A stretch of 64,000 nucleotides of DNA from WLND01 sp040398845 (GTDB lineage Bacteria; Actinomycetota; Actinomycetes; S36-B12): contig JBBATH010000001.1 in NCBI GenBank assembly GCA_040398845.1, positions 248,001-312,000 on the forward strand, given 5' to 3'. The position numbers and the translations under genes are program-made. Under the pieces are notes generated by a model that was not told the origin of the DNA, ran no database searches, and saw only the letters and a list, made by a program, of their open reading frames with translations. Positions 7,716-15,465 of this stretch are shown here, piece by piece. Positions within the stretch are counted from its first letter, which is position 1. Every line of letters begins with the position of its first letter.

Positions 7716-8314
7716 GTGAGCTGGTCGGCCGACGAGAGCCGAGCGAATGTCGCCGAGGAGCGGATCAGGCTCGGTTGCCGAGCTGGCCAGGCTGGAGGCG
7801 GAAGCAGCGGCACTGCAAAGTCGAATCGAGCGGCAGGAGCGCGAGCTCTCGCGGGTGAAGACCAGTCATCGATCGACGCTCATCCGCGAGCGCAGCGTGG
7901 CCGCGCCGCCTGCCACCAATGCGTTCGCCGACCCCGAGGAGGAGGTCCGCTGGCAGGTCTACTCGGCGTGGGTGCATCGCATTCCCGCGGGAGAGAAGGC
8001 CACCCGCCCCCTCGGTGCCTTTTCGATCGGACCTGCCTTCCTGAAATCGCTCGGCACTGTCGAGGGAATCGCTGTGGAAAAGGTCGCCGGCGTGGTCGTC
8101 GAGGTGCTCACCGGCCTGGCCGAGTCGAACCCGAGCCGTGGGATGCATGCCCTGAGATCGGGCGCCGGCGGCCAAGATCCGCAGGTCCGGTCGGACGGAG
8201 CGACCTGCTGGCGGGTCTCGCTTCAGACGGGCACCCCGTCGACTGCACTTCTGGAGGTCGGCAAGCGGCATCGAACTGTCGCGGGTCGTGCTGCACGACG
8301 ACTTCCGCCCTTGA
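7716..8314 (+). pseudogene. Decayed partial copy of the C-terminal module of the 588-residue protein
   Basis: A GTG at 7716 with a GGAGG site begins a reading that matches the upstream protein from its ANIAEERIRL segment onwards, but in pieces. The first about 19 residues (ending NVAEERIRL) are in one frame. The coiled coil and module (RHSTLIRE-type segment, VRWQVYSAWVHRIPAGEK, LGAFSIGPAFL, CWRVSLQTGTP) lie in a second frame. The end (LHFWRSASGIELSRVV, DDFRP, stop at 8312-8314) is in a third. At the second break the copy has 1 nt where the intact gene has 9, an 8-nt deletion. It lacks the N-terminal about 400 residues. It is a degraded tandem duplicate, or a partner cassette that has lost function. 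It is convergent with the next gene on the minus strand. Confidence 0.8.
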
Positions 8315-8330
8315 GCGCGGCATCTGGCGA

Positions 8331-9275
8331 TCACCCGCTGCAGAAACTCCCCTCGCACGGAGTCATGACCGCCCAGTCTGTTGCGCGGTAGTGCGAGATG
8401 GCGTTCGGCGGCCCGGCCAGGTCGAAGCCGGCGAAGGTGAAGGGGATCTGCTTGCGGTCTGTCCACGCCTTCATCACCGCCTCGGTATGCGGCATCGCCG
8501 CCGCGACAGCTAGGCGGTTGTAGAAGTCATACCTCGGATGCTGGCAGTAGGGCAGCGCCAATTCGACGCACTTGACGGCGCTATTGCGCGCAAGCTGGTC
8601 ACTGGCGATGGTCAAGTCGACATCGCTGGGCTCTGGAGTGATCCCCATGACGCGAAGCGAGTTGAACGGCCGAAATCTTGGAACGGCCGAGGGGTTCCCG
8701 ACGTTCTTCGGCCCGAGCCATTCGGCGAAGCGCTTTGCGATCACCCGGCACCATTGCGAACTCGGCCACTTGCCGGCATAGGAGGTGTACACCGCTGCAG
8801 CCGTCTCGGCGTCATAGGGCATCGCCTTGGTGGGGTTGCTCCAGAACTTCGCGCCGCTCCCGCTCATGCGAACGTCGACGCGACCATCGAGCCCGTCGGC
8901 GGCCATGGCTGCGTAGATCTCTTTGCTGAACTCCCCATACTCGGCTGCCGTCATCGTGAGAGGGGCCGTGCGGTTGCGCCAGTTGGCCAGCTGCTGCGGT
9001 GTGATGAGGAAGTAGGCCGCATCGCGAGGGGTGATCGTGTACCCATGGCCGTCGGTGATCGGCGTACCCAACCACCAGGTCAAGCGCTTGAGCTCTGTCC
9101 CTGACGGGCCGGGGGCCTGAGCTGCCGCAGACCGCACGCCCACGCACGGGTTTGGTCCAAGGCTGGGGTCGACCGGATACTCACCGGCCGAGGTCGGGGG
9201 TGCGGCCAATGAAATGGCTACCACGAGGGTGGACATGCCGATGGCCAGCAGTCGCATTCGCTGGCTCGTTTTCAT
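8331..9275 (-). CDS. Secreted hypothetical protein
   Basis: The product is 314 residues with an N-terminal signal peptide (MKTSQRMRLLAIG, hydrophobic core, cleavage near TSA-GEY). The mature protein has several Cys residues (NPCVGV, QWCRV, KCVELALPYC, TPCEGSFC) consistent with disulfides in an exported protein. I see no catalytic motif I can name. Segments such as LTWWLGTPITDGHGYTITP and AETAAAVYTSYAGKWPSSQW suggest a folded extracellular domain. It stands alone on the minus strand, convergent with the decayed copy at 7716-8314. Function unknown. Confidence 0.7.
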   Translation of the reverse strand: MKTSQRMRLLAIGMSTLVVAISLAAPPTSAGEYPVDPSLGPNPCVGVRSAAAQAPGPSGTELKRLTWWLGTPITDGHGYTITPRDAAYFLITPQQLANWRNRTAPLTMTAAEYGEFSKEIYAAMAADGLDGRVDVRMSGSGAKFWSNPTKAMPYDAETAAAVYTSYAGKWPSSQWCRVIAKRFAEWLGPKNVGNPSAVPRFRPFNSLRVMGITPEPSDVDLTIASDQLARNSAVKCVELALPYCQHPRYDFYNRLAVAAAMPHTEAVMKAWTDRKQIPFTFAGFDLAGPPNAISHYRATDWAVMTPCEGSFCSG

Positions 9276-9307
9276 GTCCGCACGCTATCTGATTGCGGAT
9301 TCGCGGG

Positions 9308-9979
9308 TCAACGTTGGCGGCGGACCGAGCGCGAGCTTGTCGGCATCGGTCCCTTGGGGATCGGCAGGCCGCCGCCGGCGGTGCTCACGGCGTCGAGGCG
9401 GCGCCTGACATTCGTGATCTCGCCGCCGCGCAGGTTGCGTGGCAGTTTCGTCAGTTGCTTCTGGAGCTTGGTGAGGCCTATCTGACCGGGCTCATCGCCG
9501 ACCTGGATCTCGTAGATCGGGATGTCCGGCACCCATCGGGCGGTCTTCTTGCGCTCGTTCGCGAGCATCTGGGTGACCCGTGACGATGGCCCCTCGGAGA
9601 CGAGGATGACCCCTGGCTTGCCGACGACCCGGCTCACCATGTCCTGGTTCTTGTTCACGGCCACGGCCGGGGTGCACAGCCAGCCGCCGCGCAGTGACTG
9701 GATGACCGCTGCGGCTGCGCCAGGCTGGCCCTCGATCTGGCGGTAGGCCGCCTTCATCGCGCGGCGGCTGAACCAGAAGGTCGCCGCGAGCAGGCCAACC
9801 GGGAGCGCGACGAGGATCGCGGTGATGGTGTTGAGGAAGAAGAAGACTGGGATGGCGACGATGAGTCCCGCCGCGAGGAAGAACCCGCCGACCTCGAACC
9901 CGAGGGCCGGGTAGGCCTTCTGGGTCATCTTCCAGTTCTGGGCGAGGGAGGAAAGGGTTGAGCGGATCTTCTTCAGCAT
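9308..9979 (-). CDS. DUF4191 membrane protein
   Basis: The product is 223 residues. Two membrane segments lie near the N-terminus (about 28-50 and 54-68: AAGLIVAIPVFFFLNTITA, ILVALPVGLLAATFWF), followed by a cytoplasmic domain with KPGVILVSEGPSSRVTQML and DEPGQIGLTKLQKQLTKLP. This matches the actinobacterial DUF4191 family, which I recall as conserved beside lipA, and lipA is indeed two genes upstream here. Its molecular role is unknown. It is separated from the MOSC gene by 61 bp and is probably the last gene of the lipoate run. Confidence 0.8.
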   Translation of the reverse strand: MLKKIRSTLSSLAQNWKMTQKAYPALGFEVGGFFLAAGLIVAIPVFFFLNTITAILVALPVGLLAATFWFSRRAMKAAYRQIEGQPGAAAAVIQSLRGGWLCTPAVAVNKNQDMVSRVVGKPGVILVSEGPSSRVTQMLANERKKTARWVPDIPIYEIQVGDEPGQIGLTKLQKQLTKLPRNLRGGEITNVRRRLDAVSTAGGGLPIPKGPMPTSSRSVRRQR

Positions 9980-10040
9980 GTGCCAAGGATAGGCCGGACG
10001 CGGCCGGCGCGTGAGGGGACTGGGCCTCGGGCCCTCGAAA

Positions 10041-10568
10041 TTAGGGGATTCGGACGTCGATGGCCATGCCCGGCCGCGCCACGCCCGGATGCTCGACCCA
10101 GCCGGTCACCCCGCGCAGGCCCATGGCGGCCTTCGGGAACTTCCCGGGCGGGGTGCCGTGAACGGAGCCGATCATCGCCCCGGCGATCGTGCACGGGAAG
10201 TTCTCACCGCCGAGCATGATGACCGCGCCACCCTCAAAGATGAGCCGGGTCATGCGCGGCAGTTGCGTCAGGCCATCGATGCCCTCGGTGCAGATGTTGT
10301 CGGCGATGAGGCCAGGTGCGATCGCAGCGATGCCCATGGACTGCGCGATCATTGCGAGCTCCGCGAGATCGACAATCGAGATCTGGCGATGGTTGCGGAT
10401 CTCGGTGCCGCGGGGGAAGACATCCTTCTGGCGGATGTCGGATTTCATGGTGAGCCCGTGGTGACGGTCGCCGATAGCGCCACCGAAGTCGAGTTCGAGG
10501 ACGTCGCAGGCGCGCGGCGTCTTGTCTTCGGCTGGCCATACGTGGGTCGCGACGACGAGGGCGCTCAT
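10041..10568 (-). CDS. MOSC domain protein
   Basis: The product is 175 residues. MOSC (molybdenum cofactor sulfurase C-terminal) domains carry or transfer sulfur or bind Moco-like cofactors. Visible family features are GDRHHGLTMKSD near the N-terminus, RGTEIRNHRQISIVDLAEL, and the core with NICTEGID containing the family's conserved Cys, followed by GGAVIMLGGENFPCTIAG. The ATG at 10568 overlaps the lipA stop by 4 nt (ATGA), so the two are translationally coupled. Because LipA consumes sulfur from its auxiliary cluster, a link to sulfur handling for lipoate synthesis is attractive but is inference. Confidence 0.75.
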   Translation of the reverse strand: MSALVVATHVWPAEDKTPRACDVLELDFGGAIGDRHHGLTMKSDIRQKDVFPRGTEIRNHRQISIVDLAELAMIAQSMGIAAIAPGLIADNICTEGIDGLTQLPRMTRLIFEGGAVIMLGGENFPCTIAGAMIGSVHGTPPGKFPKAAMGLRGVTGWVEHPGVARPGMAIDVRIP

Positions 10569-11506
10569 CGGGCGGCCGCCGTGGCCTGCTCGAAGAGGCG
10601 TCCGGCCCGGTAGCTCGAGCGGACGAGGGGCCCGCTCATGACGCCGACGAAGCCGATCGAGGTGGCGAGGTCGGCGAGCGCGACGAACTCCTCTGGCCGC
10701 ACCCACCTGTTCACCGGATGATGCTTCGGCGATGGCCGGAGGTACTGGGTGATCGTGATGAGGTCGCAGCCTGCGCCGTGGAGGTCGGCGAGTGCCTGCT
10801 CGACCTCGCTGATCTCCTCGCCCATGCCGAGGATGAGGTTGCTCTTCGTGATCATTCCGGCCGTCTTGGCCTGGGTGAGGACATTGAGGCTGCGATCGTA
10901 CGAAAAGGCCGGGCGGATGCTCTTGAAGATGCGCGGCACGGTCTCGAGGTTGTGGGCGAGCACAGCCGGCTTGGCATCGAATACCTGTTGCAGCAGAGCA
11001 GGTTCGCCCGAGAAGTCGGGGATGAGCACCTCGACGCGAGTGCTCGGGTTGAGCTCCTTGATCTGGGTGACAGTCTCTGCGTAGAGCCATGCCCCTTGGT
11101 CGGGCAGGTCATCGCGCGCGACCCCGGTGATCGTGGCGTAGCGAAGGTCCATGGTCCTGATCGACTCGGCGACACGGCGCGGCTCATCAGTGTCGAGGGG
11201 CGCCGGCTTGCCGGTGTCGATCTGGCAGAAGTCGCAGCGGCGCGTGCACTGCTCGCCGCCGATGAGGAAGGTGGCCTCGCGGTCCTCCCAGCACTCATAG
11301 ATGTTCGGGCAGCCAGCCTCCTGACAGACGGTATGGAGGCCCTCGCGTTTCACGAGTTCGCTGATCTGGAGGTACTCGGGGCCGGTCTTGAGCCGGGTGC
11401 GGATCCACTCGGGCTTGCGCTCGATCGGGGTCTGCGCGTTGCGCGCCTCGATGCGAAGGAGGCGGCGTCCCTCGGGGTTCGTGCCAGCGAACACGGTGTC
11501 GGTCAC
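10565..11506 (-). CDS. lipA: Lipoyl synthase (radical SAM)
   Basis: The 313-residue enzyme inserts two sulfur atoms into protein-bound octanoyl groups using radical SAM chemistry and two iron-sulfur clusters. The auxiliary-cluster motif CQEAGCPNIYEC and the radical-SAM motif CTRRCDFC are both intact, and the C-terminal RSSYRAG provides the serine ligand typical of LipA. The GTG at 11506, 5 bp after the lipB stop, gives the normal length; the longer frame upstream runs through lipB. It forms a chain with lipB upstream and the MOSC gene downstream. Confidence 0.95.
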   Translation of the reverse strand: MTDTVFAGTNPEGRRLLRIEARNAQTPIERKPEWIRTRLKTGPEYLQISELVKREGLHTVCQEAGCPNIYECWEDREATFLIGGEQCTRRCDFCQIDTGKPAPLDTDEPRRVAESIRTMDLRYATITGVARDDLPDQGAWLYAETVTQIKELNPSTRVEVLIPDFSGEPALLQQVFDAKPAVLAHNLETVPRIFKSIRPAFSYDRSLNVLTQAKTAGMITKSNLILGMGEEISEVEQALADLHGAGCDLITITQYLRPSPKHHPVNRWVRPEEFVALADLATSIGFVGVMSGPLVRSSYRAGRLFEQATAAAR

Positions 11507-11511
11507 GTGTG

Positions 11512-12174
11512 TCAGCCTATGCCGCGGACGAGTTGCGTCAGGCGCTGGATGACGAACGGCAGCACCTCGGCGACGGTGACATCGCGCTCGAGTTCCTTGG
11601 TGAGGGTCGTGACCTCGGCATCGCGGATGCCGCACGGGACGATGCGGTCGAAGAATGCGAGGTCGTTGTCGCAGTTGAGGGCAAACCCGTGCATCGTCAC
11701 GCCCTGGGTCACCCTGATGCCGATGGCAGCGATCTTGCGGTCAGGGCCCCGATGATCGGCCGGAACCCATACGCCGCTGCGTCCGCTTATCTGCTGGGTG
11801 GCAACCCCTAGCTGGGAGCACACCTCAATAAGCATTGCCTCGATCCGGCGAACGTGGGCGATGACATCGATCGGGTCGGGCAGCCTCACAATCGGGTAGC
11901 CGACGAGCTGACCCGGGCCGTGCCAAGTGATCTTGCCGCCGCGGTCAACATCGACGACGGGGGTTTCGTCGAAGGGCCGCTCATGCGGCTCGGTGCGCCG
12001 TCCAGCGGTATAGACCGACGGGTGCTCGAGGAGTAGGACGGTGTCGGGGATTTGGCCGGCGACGACCTGCGCGTGGACCTCGCGCTGCATTTCCCAGGCG
12101 GCGAGGTACTCGACGGCGTCGCTCCCGAAGCCGACCTCTTTGACCTCGAGGCCGAGTCGCGCGGGAGCGGTCAT
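11512..12174 (-). CDS. lipB: Octanoyl-[acyl-carrier-protein]:protein N-octanoyltransferase
   Basis: The 220-residue enzyme transfers the octanoyl group from ACP to lipoyl domains, the first step of lipoate synthesis, and feeds LipA encoded next. Family motifs are present: LLLEHPSVYTAGRR, RGGKITWHGPGQLVGYP, the catalytic Lys in DRKIAAIGIRV, HGFALNC and VPCGI with the catalytic Cys. The start overlaps the stop of the preceding flavin oxidoreductase gene by 4 nt. Confidence 0.95.
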   Translation of the reverse strand: MTAPARLGLEVKEVGFGSDAVEYLAAWEMQREVHAQVVAGQIPDTVLLLEHPSVYTAGRRTEPHERPFDETPVVDVDRGGKITWHGPGQLVGYPIVRLPDPIDVIAHVRRIEAMLIEVCSQLGVATQQISGRSGVWVPADHRGPDRKIAAIGIRVTQGVTMHGFALNCDNDLAFFDRIVPCGIRDAEVTTLTKELERDVTVAEVLPFVIQRLTQLVRGIG

Positions 12175-13451
12175 GCGCCGAGCCTAGCCCCGTGTTGCCG
12201 CACGCCCAGATGCGCGAGCACGGCGTCGGCGGCGCGACGTCCGCTCACCATCGCGCCCTGGATCGACGCTGTATCGCGATGATCACCCGCCACGAACAGG
12301 CCGTCGCCGAGATCGACCGGTTTGCGGACATCGAGGGGGGGCAGCATCGCGGGGAGTGCGTAGGGGATCGCATAGGCGCCCACGCGGGTCCAGTCGCTGG
12401 TTTCGGTTCCGTAGAGCGCTTCGAGGTGGGTTCGCACGCTCGCCTCATCGTCGGCGGAGTCGCGCGTTCCGAGGGTGGAGGTCGAGACGAGCACGCGGCC
12501 GCCGTCGGCGTATGCGGGTGCAGCATGGGAGATGACGACGCTGTTTACGACCGGGCCGCGATGGTCGCCGTCGACGACCAGGACGGCGTCACCGCCCGTC
12601 AGTGACCGCGGGTCGACTGGTGCGAGGTGATACCACGTCGTGACCGAGTTGCCCCTTGGCGCGACGACCCCCGTGAGGAGGCTTTCGGCGGTCGGTGGAT
12701 CGGTGGCGACGATGACGGCACGCGCCTCGATGCTCAGGCCCGCTGCAGTCACTGAGGTCGGGGATACGTCTGATACGGGGGAGTTCAGGCGGACTGTTCC
12801 GTCGGGCAACGCATCGCGCAGCTGCTCGGGGATGGCCTGCATTCCCCGGGCCGGCACCGAGGGCACGCCCTGCACGAACGACCGAAGCACGAGGTCGAGG
12901 AAGCGGCGCGAGGTGGCGAGATCTTGCTCGAGAAACACACCGGTGAGAAACGGGCGCAGCACCTGCTCTATGAAGCGCTCGTCGATACCAGCAGCGCGAA
13001 GCTTCTCGCCGGTGGTCGTGTCGGGGGAGTCGGTGATGGTGCCCACGGACGTACGTGACGCCTGCCAGGCGAGCTTCGCGAAGCGAGCCTTGCTCAGCAG
13101 GGAACCGGTTGCCGGGCCGATGGCGTCGAGCGCCCAGCCGGGCTTGCGGCGCGGATCACCGAGCCGGGTGCGGCGGCCACCCGCACGGGCGACGATGACC
13201 CCCGGGACGAGGGGCTTGAGGTCGAGTGCTTCATAGTCGAGCACTCGGGCGGGCTCCGGATAGGAGGGATTAAAGAGCTGGAATCCCCGATCGAGCTGGA
13301 GTCCGTCGAACCGGTCGGTGCGCACCCGTCCACCGACATCATCGGAGGACTCAAGCACGATGACGTCGACACCGTGGATTGCCAGCTGTCGCGCCGCCGA
13401 GAGGCCGGCGAGCCCGGCTCCTACGACGATGGCATCGACGGATTCGGCCAC
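12171..13451 (-). CDS. FAD-dependent amine oxidase / desaturase-like oxidoreductase
   Basis: The product is 426 residues. The N-terminal dinucleotide-binding motif VVGAGLAGLSAARQL is followed by the Glu that binds ribose (VIVLESSDDVGGRVRTD), and the C-terminal FAD motif includes GLFVAGDHRDTASIQGAMVSG. The fold is that of the flavin monoamine oxidase/phytoene desaturase group, but the substrate is not evident. It lies 3 bp after the TIGR01777 gene and overlaps lipB, so it is expressed in the lipoate run. This neighbourhood does not define its substrate. Confidence 0.8.
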   Translation of the reverse strand: MAESVDAIVVGAGLAGLSAARQLAIHGVDVIVLESSDDVGGRVRTDRFDGLQLDRGFQLFNPSYPEPARVLDYEALDLKPLVPGVIVARAGGRRTRLGDPRRKPGWALDAIGPATGSLLSKARFAKLAWQASRTSVGTITDSPDTTTGEKLRAAGIDERFIEQVLRPFLTGVFLEQDLATSRRFLDLVLRSFVQGVPSVPARGMQAIPEQLRDALPDGTVRLNSPVSDVSPTSVTAAGLSIEARAVIVATDPPTAESLLTGVVAPRGNSVTTWYHLAPVDPRSLTGGDAVLVVDGDHRGPVVNSVVISHAAPAYADGGRVLVSTSTLGTRDSADDEASVRTHLEALYGTETSDWTRVGAYAIPYALPAMLPPLDVRKPVDLGDGLFVAGDHRDTASIQGAMVSGRRAADAVLAHLGVRQHGARLGA

Positions 13452-13454
13452 GGG

Positions 13455-14375
13455 CTATCGGCCGGCGATCTGGTTGTGGTTCGCACTCTCAATCGCGGTA
13501 CGGATTGCATTGGCGATTGTCGGGTCATGCCAGACGAAACCGGTGCGTTCGAGCACTGCGGGCATGACTCGCGCACTTCCGAGGACCTCGGTCGAGAACT
13601 CACCGAGCACCGCCTTGAGTGCGAATGCGGGAGCAGGGAGAAGGGTGGGTCGGCCAAGCACTTGGCCCATCGCTGCCGTGACCTCCGCGTTCGTGGCGGG
13701 GTTTGGTGCGGTGAGGTTCACGGGACCACTTATGGATTCGTTCGTGAGGAGGTAATCAAGGGCACGCACCTCGTCTCGAAGCGAGATCCACGACCAGTAC
13801 TGGCGACCCGAGCCGAGCTTGCCGCCAAGGCCGAGCTTGAACAGCGGGAACATGCGGGCCCACGCGCCGCCCTCCTTCGCGACGACGAGCCCGGTCCGGG
13901 CATGGACGACGCGGATGCCCACCTGTTCCGCCGGGTCGGCGGTGGCCTCCCAGGCGCGAACGACGTCGGCGAGGAAGCCGGTGCCGGCGGGGTCAGTTTC
14001 GTCGACGCGGCGATCGCCAGTCTCGCCGTACCAACCGATGGCGGAGCCTGACACGAGGACCTTCGGCTTCACCTTGAGCTGCGAGATGGCGTCGACGATC
14101 GTGCGCGTGCCATCGACCCGGCTGTCGAGGATTTGGCGCTTGTAATCATCGGTCCAGCGGTGGTCGCCTACGCCGGCGCCGGCGAGATGCACGACCGCGT
14201 CGGTGCCCTCCAGCCCGGCGAGATCAACCGTGCCGGCCTTTGGGTCCCAGGTGACCTCGTCCGGCGCGGAGGCTGGGCGGCGAACGAGTCGCAATACCTC
14301 GTGGTCCTGCGCGCGCAGATGGGGAACAAGGGCGGAGCCGATGAGTCCGGAAGCTCCGGTGATGGCAATCTTCAT
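13455..14375 (-). CDS. TIGR01777 family NAD-dependent epimerase/dehydratase-like protein
   Basis: The product is 306 residues and belongs to the extended short-chain dehydrogenase fold. The N-terminal nucleotide-binding motif is ITGASGLIGSALVPHL, followed by VVHLAGAGVG, GSAIGWYGETG (the active-site Tyr region of the family) and a C-terminal DUF1731-like segment (FSTEVLGSARVMPAVLERTGF). I prefer the ATG at 14375, which places MKIAITG at the N-terminus, over the longer start at 14393. Physiological substrate unknown. It is the likely first gene of the run that ends with lipB-lipA-MOSC-DUF4191. Confidence 0.85.
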   Translation of the reverse strand: MKIAITGASGLIGSALVPHLRAQDHEVLRLVRRPASAPDEVTWDPKAGTVDLAGLEGTDAVVHLAGAGVGDHRWTDDYKRQILDSRVDGTRTIVDAISQLKVKPKVLVSGSAIGWYGETGDRRVDETDPAGTGFLADVVRAWEATADPAEQVGIRVVHARTGLVVAKEGGAWARMFPLFKLGLGGKLGSGRQYWSWISLRDEVRALDYLLTNESISGPVNLTAPNPATNAEVTAAMGQVLGRPTLLPAPAFALKAVLGEFSTEVLGSARVMPAVLERTGFVWHDPTIANAIRTAIESANHNQIAGR

Positions 14376-14423
14376 GGCACAAGCATCCCGCATCCGCCCC
14401 CCGCGATGCCAAACGCACCTCGA

Positions 14424-15272
14424 TTACGGACGAATGACCGCGGGAGACCAGGTAAGGCCGGCCGTGATCCGCGTCCCGGCCGACGAGCTATGACTCGTCC
14501 ATTCGTATGTGAGTGCGGTGTAGAGGTCACTCCCAATGCCCGGAGCAGCGCCGGGCGCGAACCCGGTTCCGTTGTCGGTGACGACGATCCTGACGAGGTC
14601 GCTCTCCCTGCCTCGGATCGTGCGGTCGACGGAGGTGGCATCGCCGTGGCGGATCGCATTGCCTGCCGCCTCGCGGACCACCTCGATAAGTGCAGCTGTT
14701 GCAGACGGATCAGCACTCACGCGCTCGACCATGGAATCGGGATCATTGAATGAGACATCGCAAACCCCGCACCACAACGTCGTGAGGTCGGTTGAGAACG
14801 CGGCAAAGTCAGGTACAGCCGGCCCTCCTGTGGTGAGCAGGGCGTACGCCTCGGCAATGTTCGCCCGGATGGCAGCGCGATCTGTAGGGTCGGCGGCCGT
14901 TCCTGACTCGAGCCGGATACTCGCTGCCACGAGCGCTGACTGAACTGGGCCATGGAGCACCCAGGTGAGGTTCCGGCGGGTGAACCAAATCTCCTGACGC
15001 ATACGGGCGATCGACAATTCAATCTGCTCGTTGACCTGTATGAGTTGTGCCTCGGTGAGCCGGCGCGATCGTTCAAAGATGAAAACCGACGCGACGAACC
15101 AGGCTGCGGCAACGGAGAACAGCACGGTCGAAGCTCCGAGCCAGCCGGCGATGTTGAACCCAATTGTGGCCGTTAGGTCCGGTGGGGAGACAAACACTAG
15201 GAGCATGGGCGCCGCGAACGCCACGATGAACACGGCGGTGAGCAGGGCGATCGCGCGCCCGGCGGGGAGCAC
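14424..15272 (-). CDS. Orphan sensor histidine kinase with two membrane segments
   Basis: The product is 282 residues. Two hydrophobic segments (about 8-28 and 42-66) are followed by a coiled linker and a DHp-like region with LTWVLHGPVQSALVAASIRL, where the His of LHGPVQ is the candidate phosphoacceptor (HisKA_3/LiaS-type). The ATPase domain has the N box EAAGNAIRHG and the G1 box DNGTGFAPG. The start is a GTG just downstream of an in-frame stop, so the N-terminus cannot be longer in this assembly. No response-regulator gene is adjacent, which is unusual for this class. Confidence 0.7.
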   Translation of the reverse strand: MLPAGRAIALLTAVFIVAFAAPMLLVFVSPPDLTATIGFNIAGWLGASTVLFSVAAAWFVASVFIFERSRRLTEAQLIQVNEQIELSIARMRQEIWFTRRNLTWVLHGPVQSALVAASIRLESGTAADPTDRAAIRANIAEAYALLTTGGPAVPDFAAFSTDLTTLWCGVCDVSFNDPDSMVERVSADPSATAALIEVVREAAGNAIRHGDATSVDRTIRGRESDLVRIVVTDNGTGFAPGAAPGIGSDLYTALTYEWTSHSSSAGTRITAGLTWSPAVIRP

Positions 15273-15465
15273 CCGGTTATCTCGGTGGCGCTATCAACGC
15301 GGGATGAGATGGATCAGATCCGGATTCAGAGGACTCTTCCCGGACTTGCGACGGGCACTTGGCCTCTCGCTACAGAGCAAGCTGGTGTGAACACAGTTCG
15401 TGAGAGCGCTGCCAGTAGCGGTGGTTGGATGACCTTCGCCAAGCACGCAGGAACCGTGGCGATCC

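Noticed and set aside
7716..8513. Treating the 7716 or 7747 open frames as an intact gene
   Set aside because: The homology to the upstream protein jumps between three frames and the natural end (DDFRP, stop at 8314) is in neither long frame, so it is a pseudogene.
10718..11755. Open frame of 345 codons on the plus strand opposite lipA/lipB
   Set aside because: It covers two certain genes; its Glu/Val-rich composition is typical of an antisense shadow.
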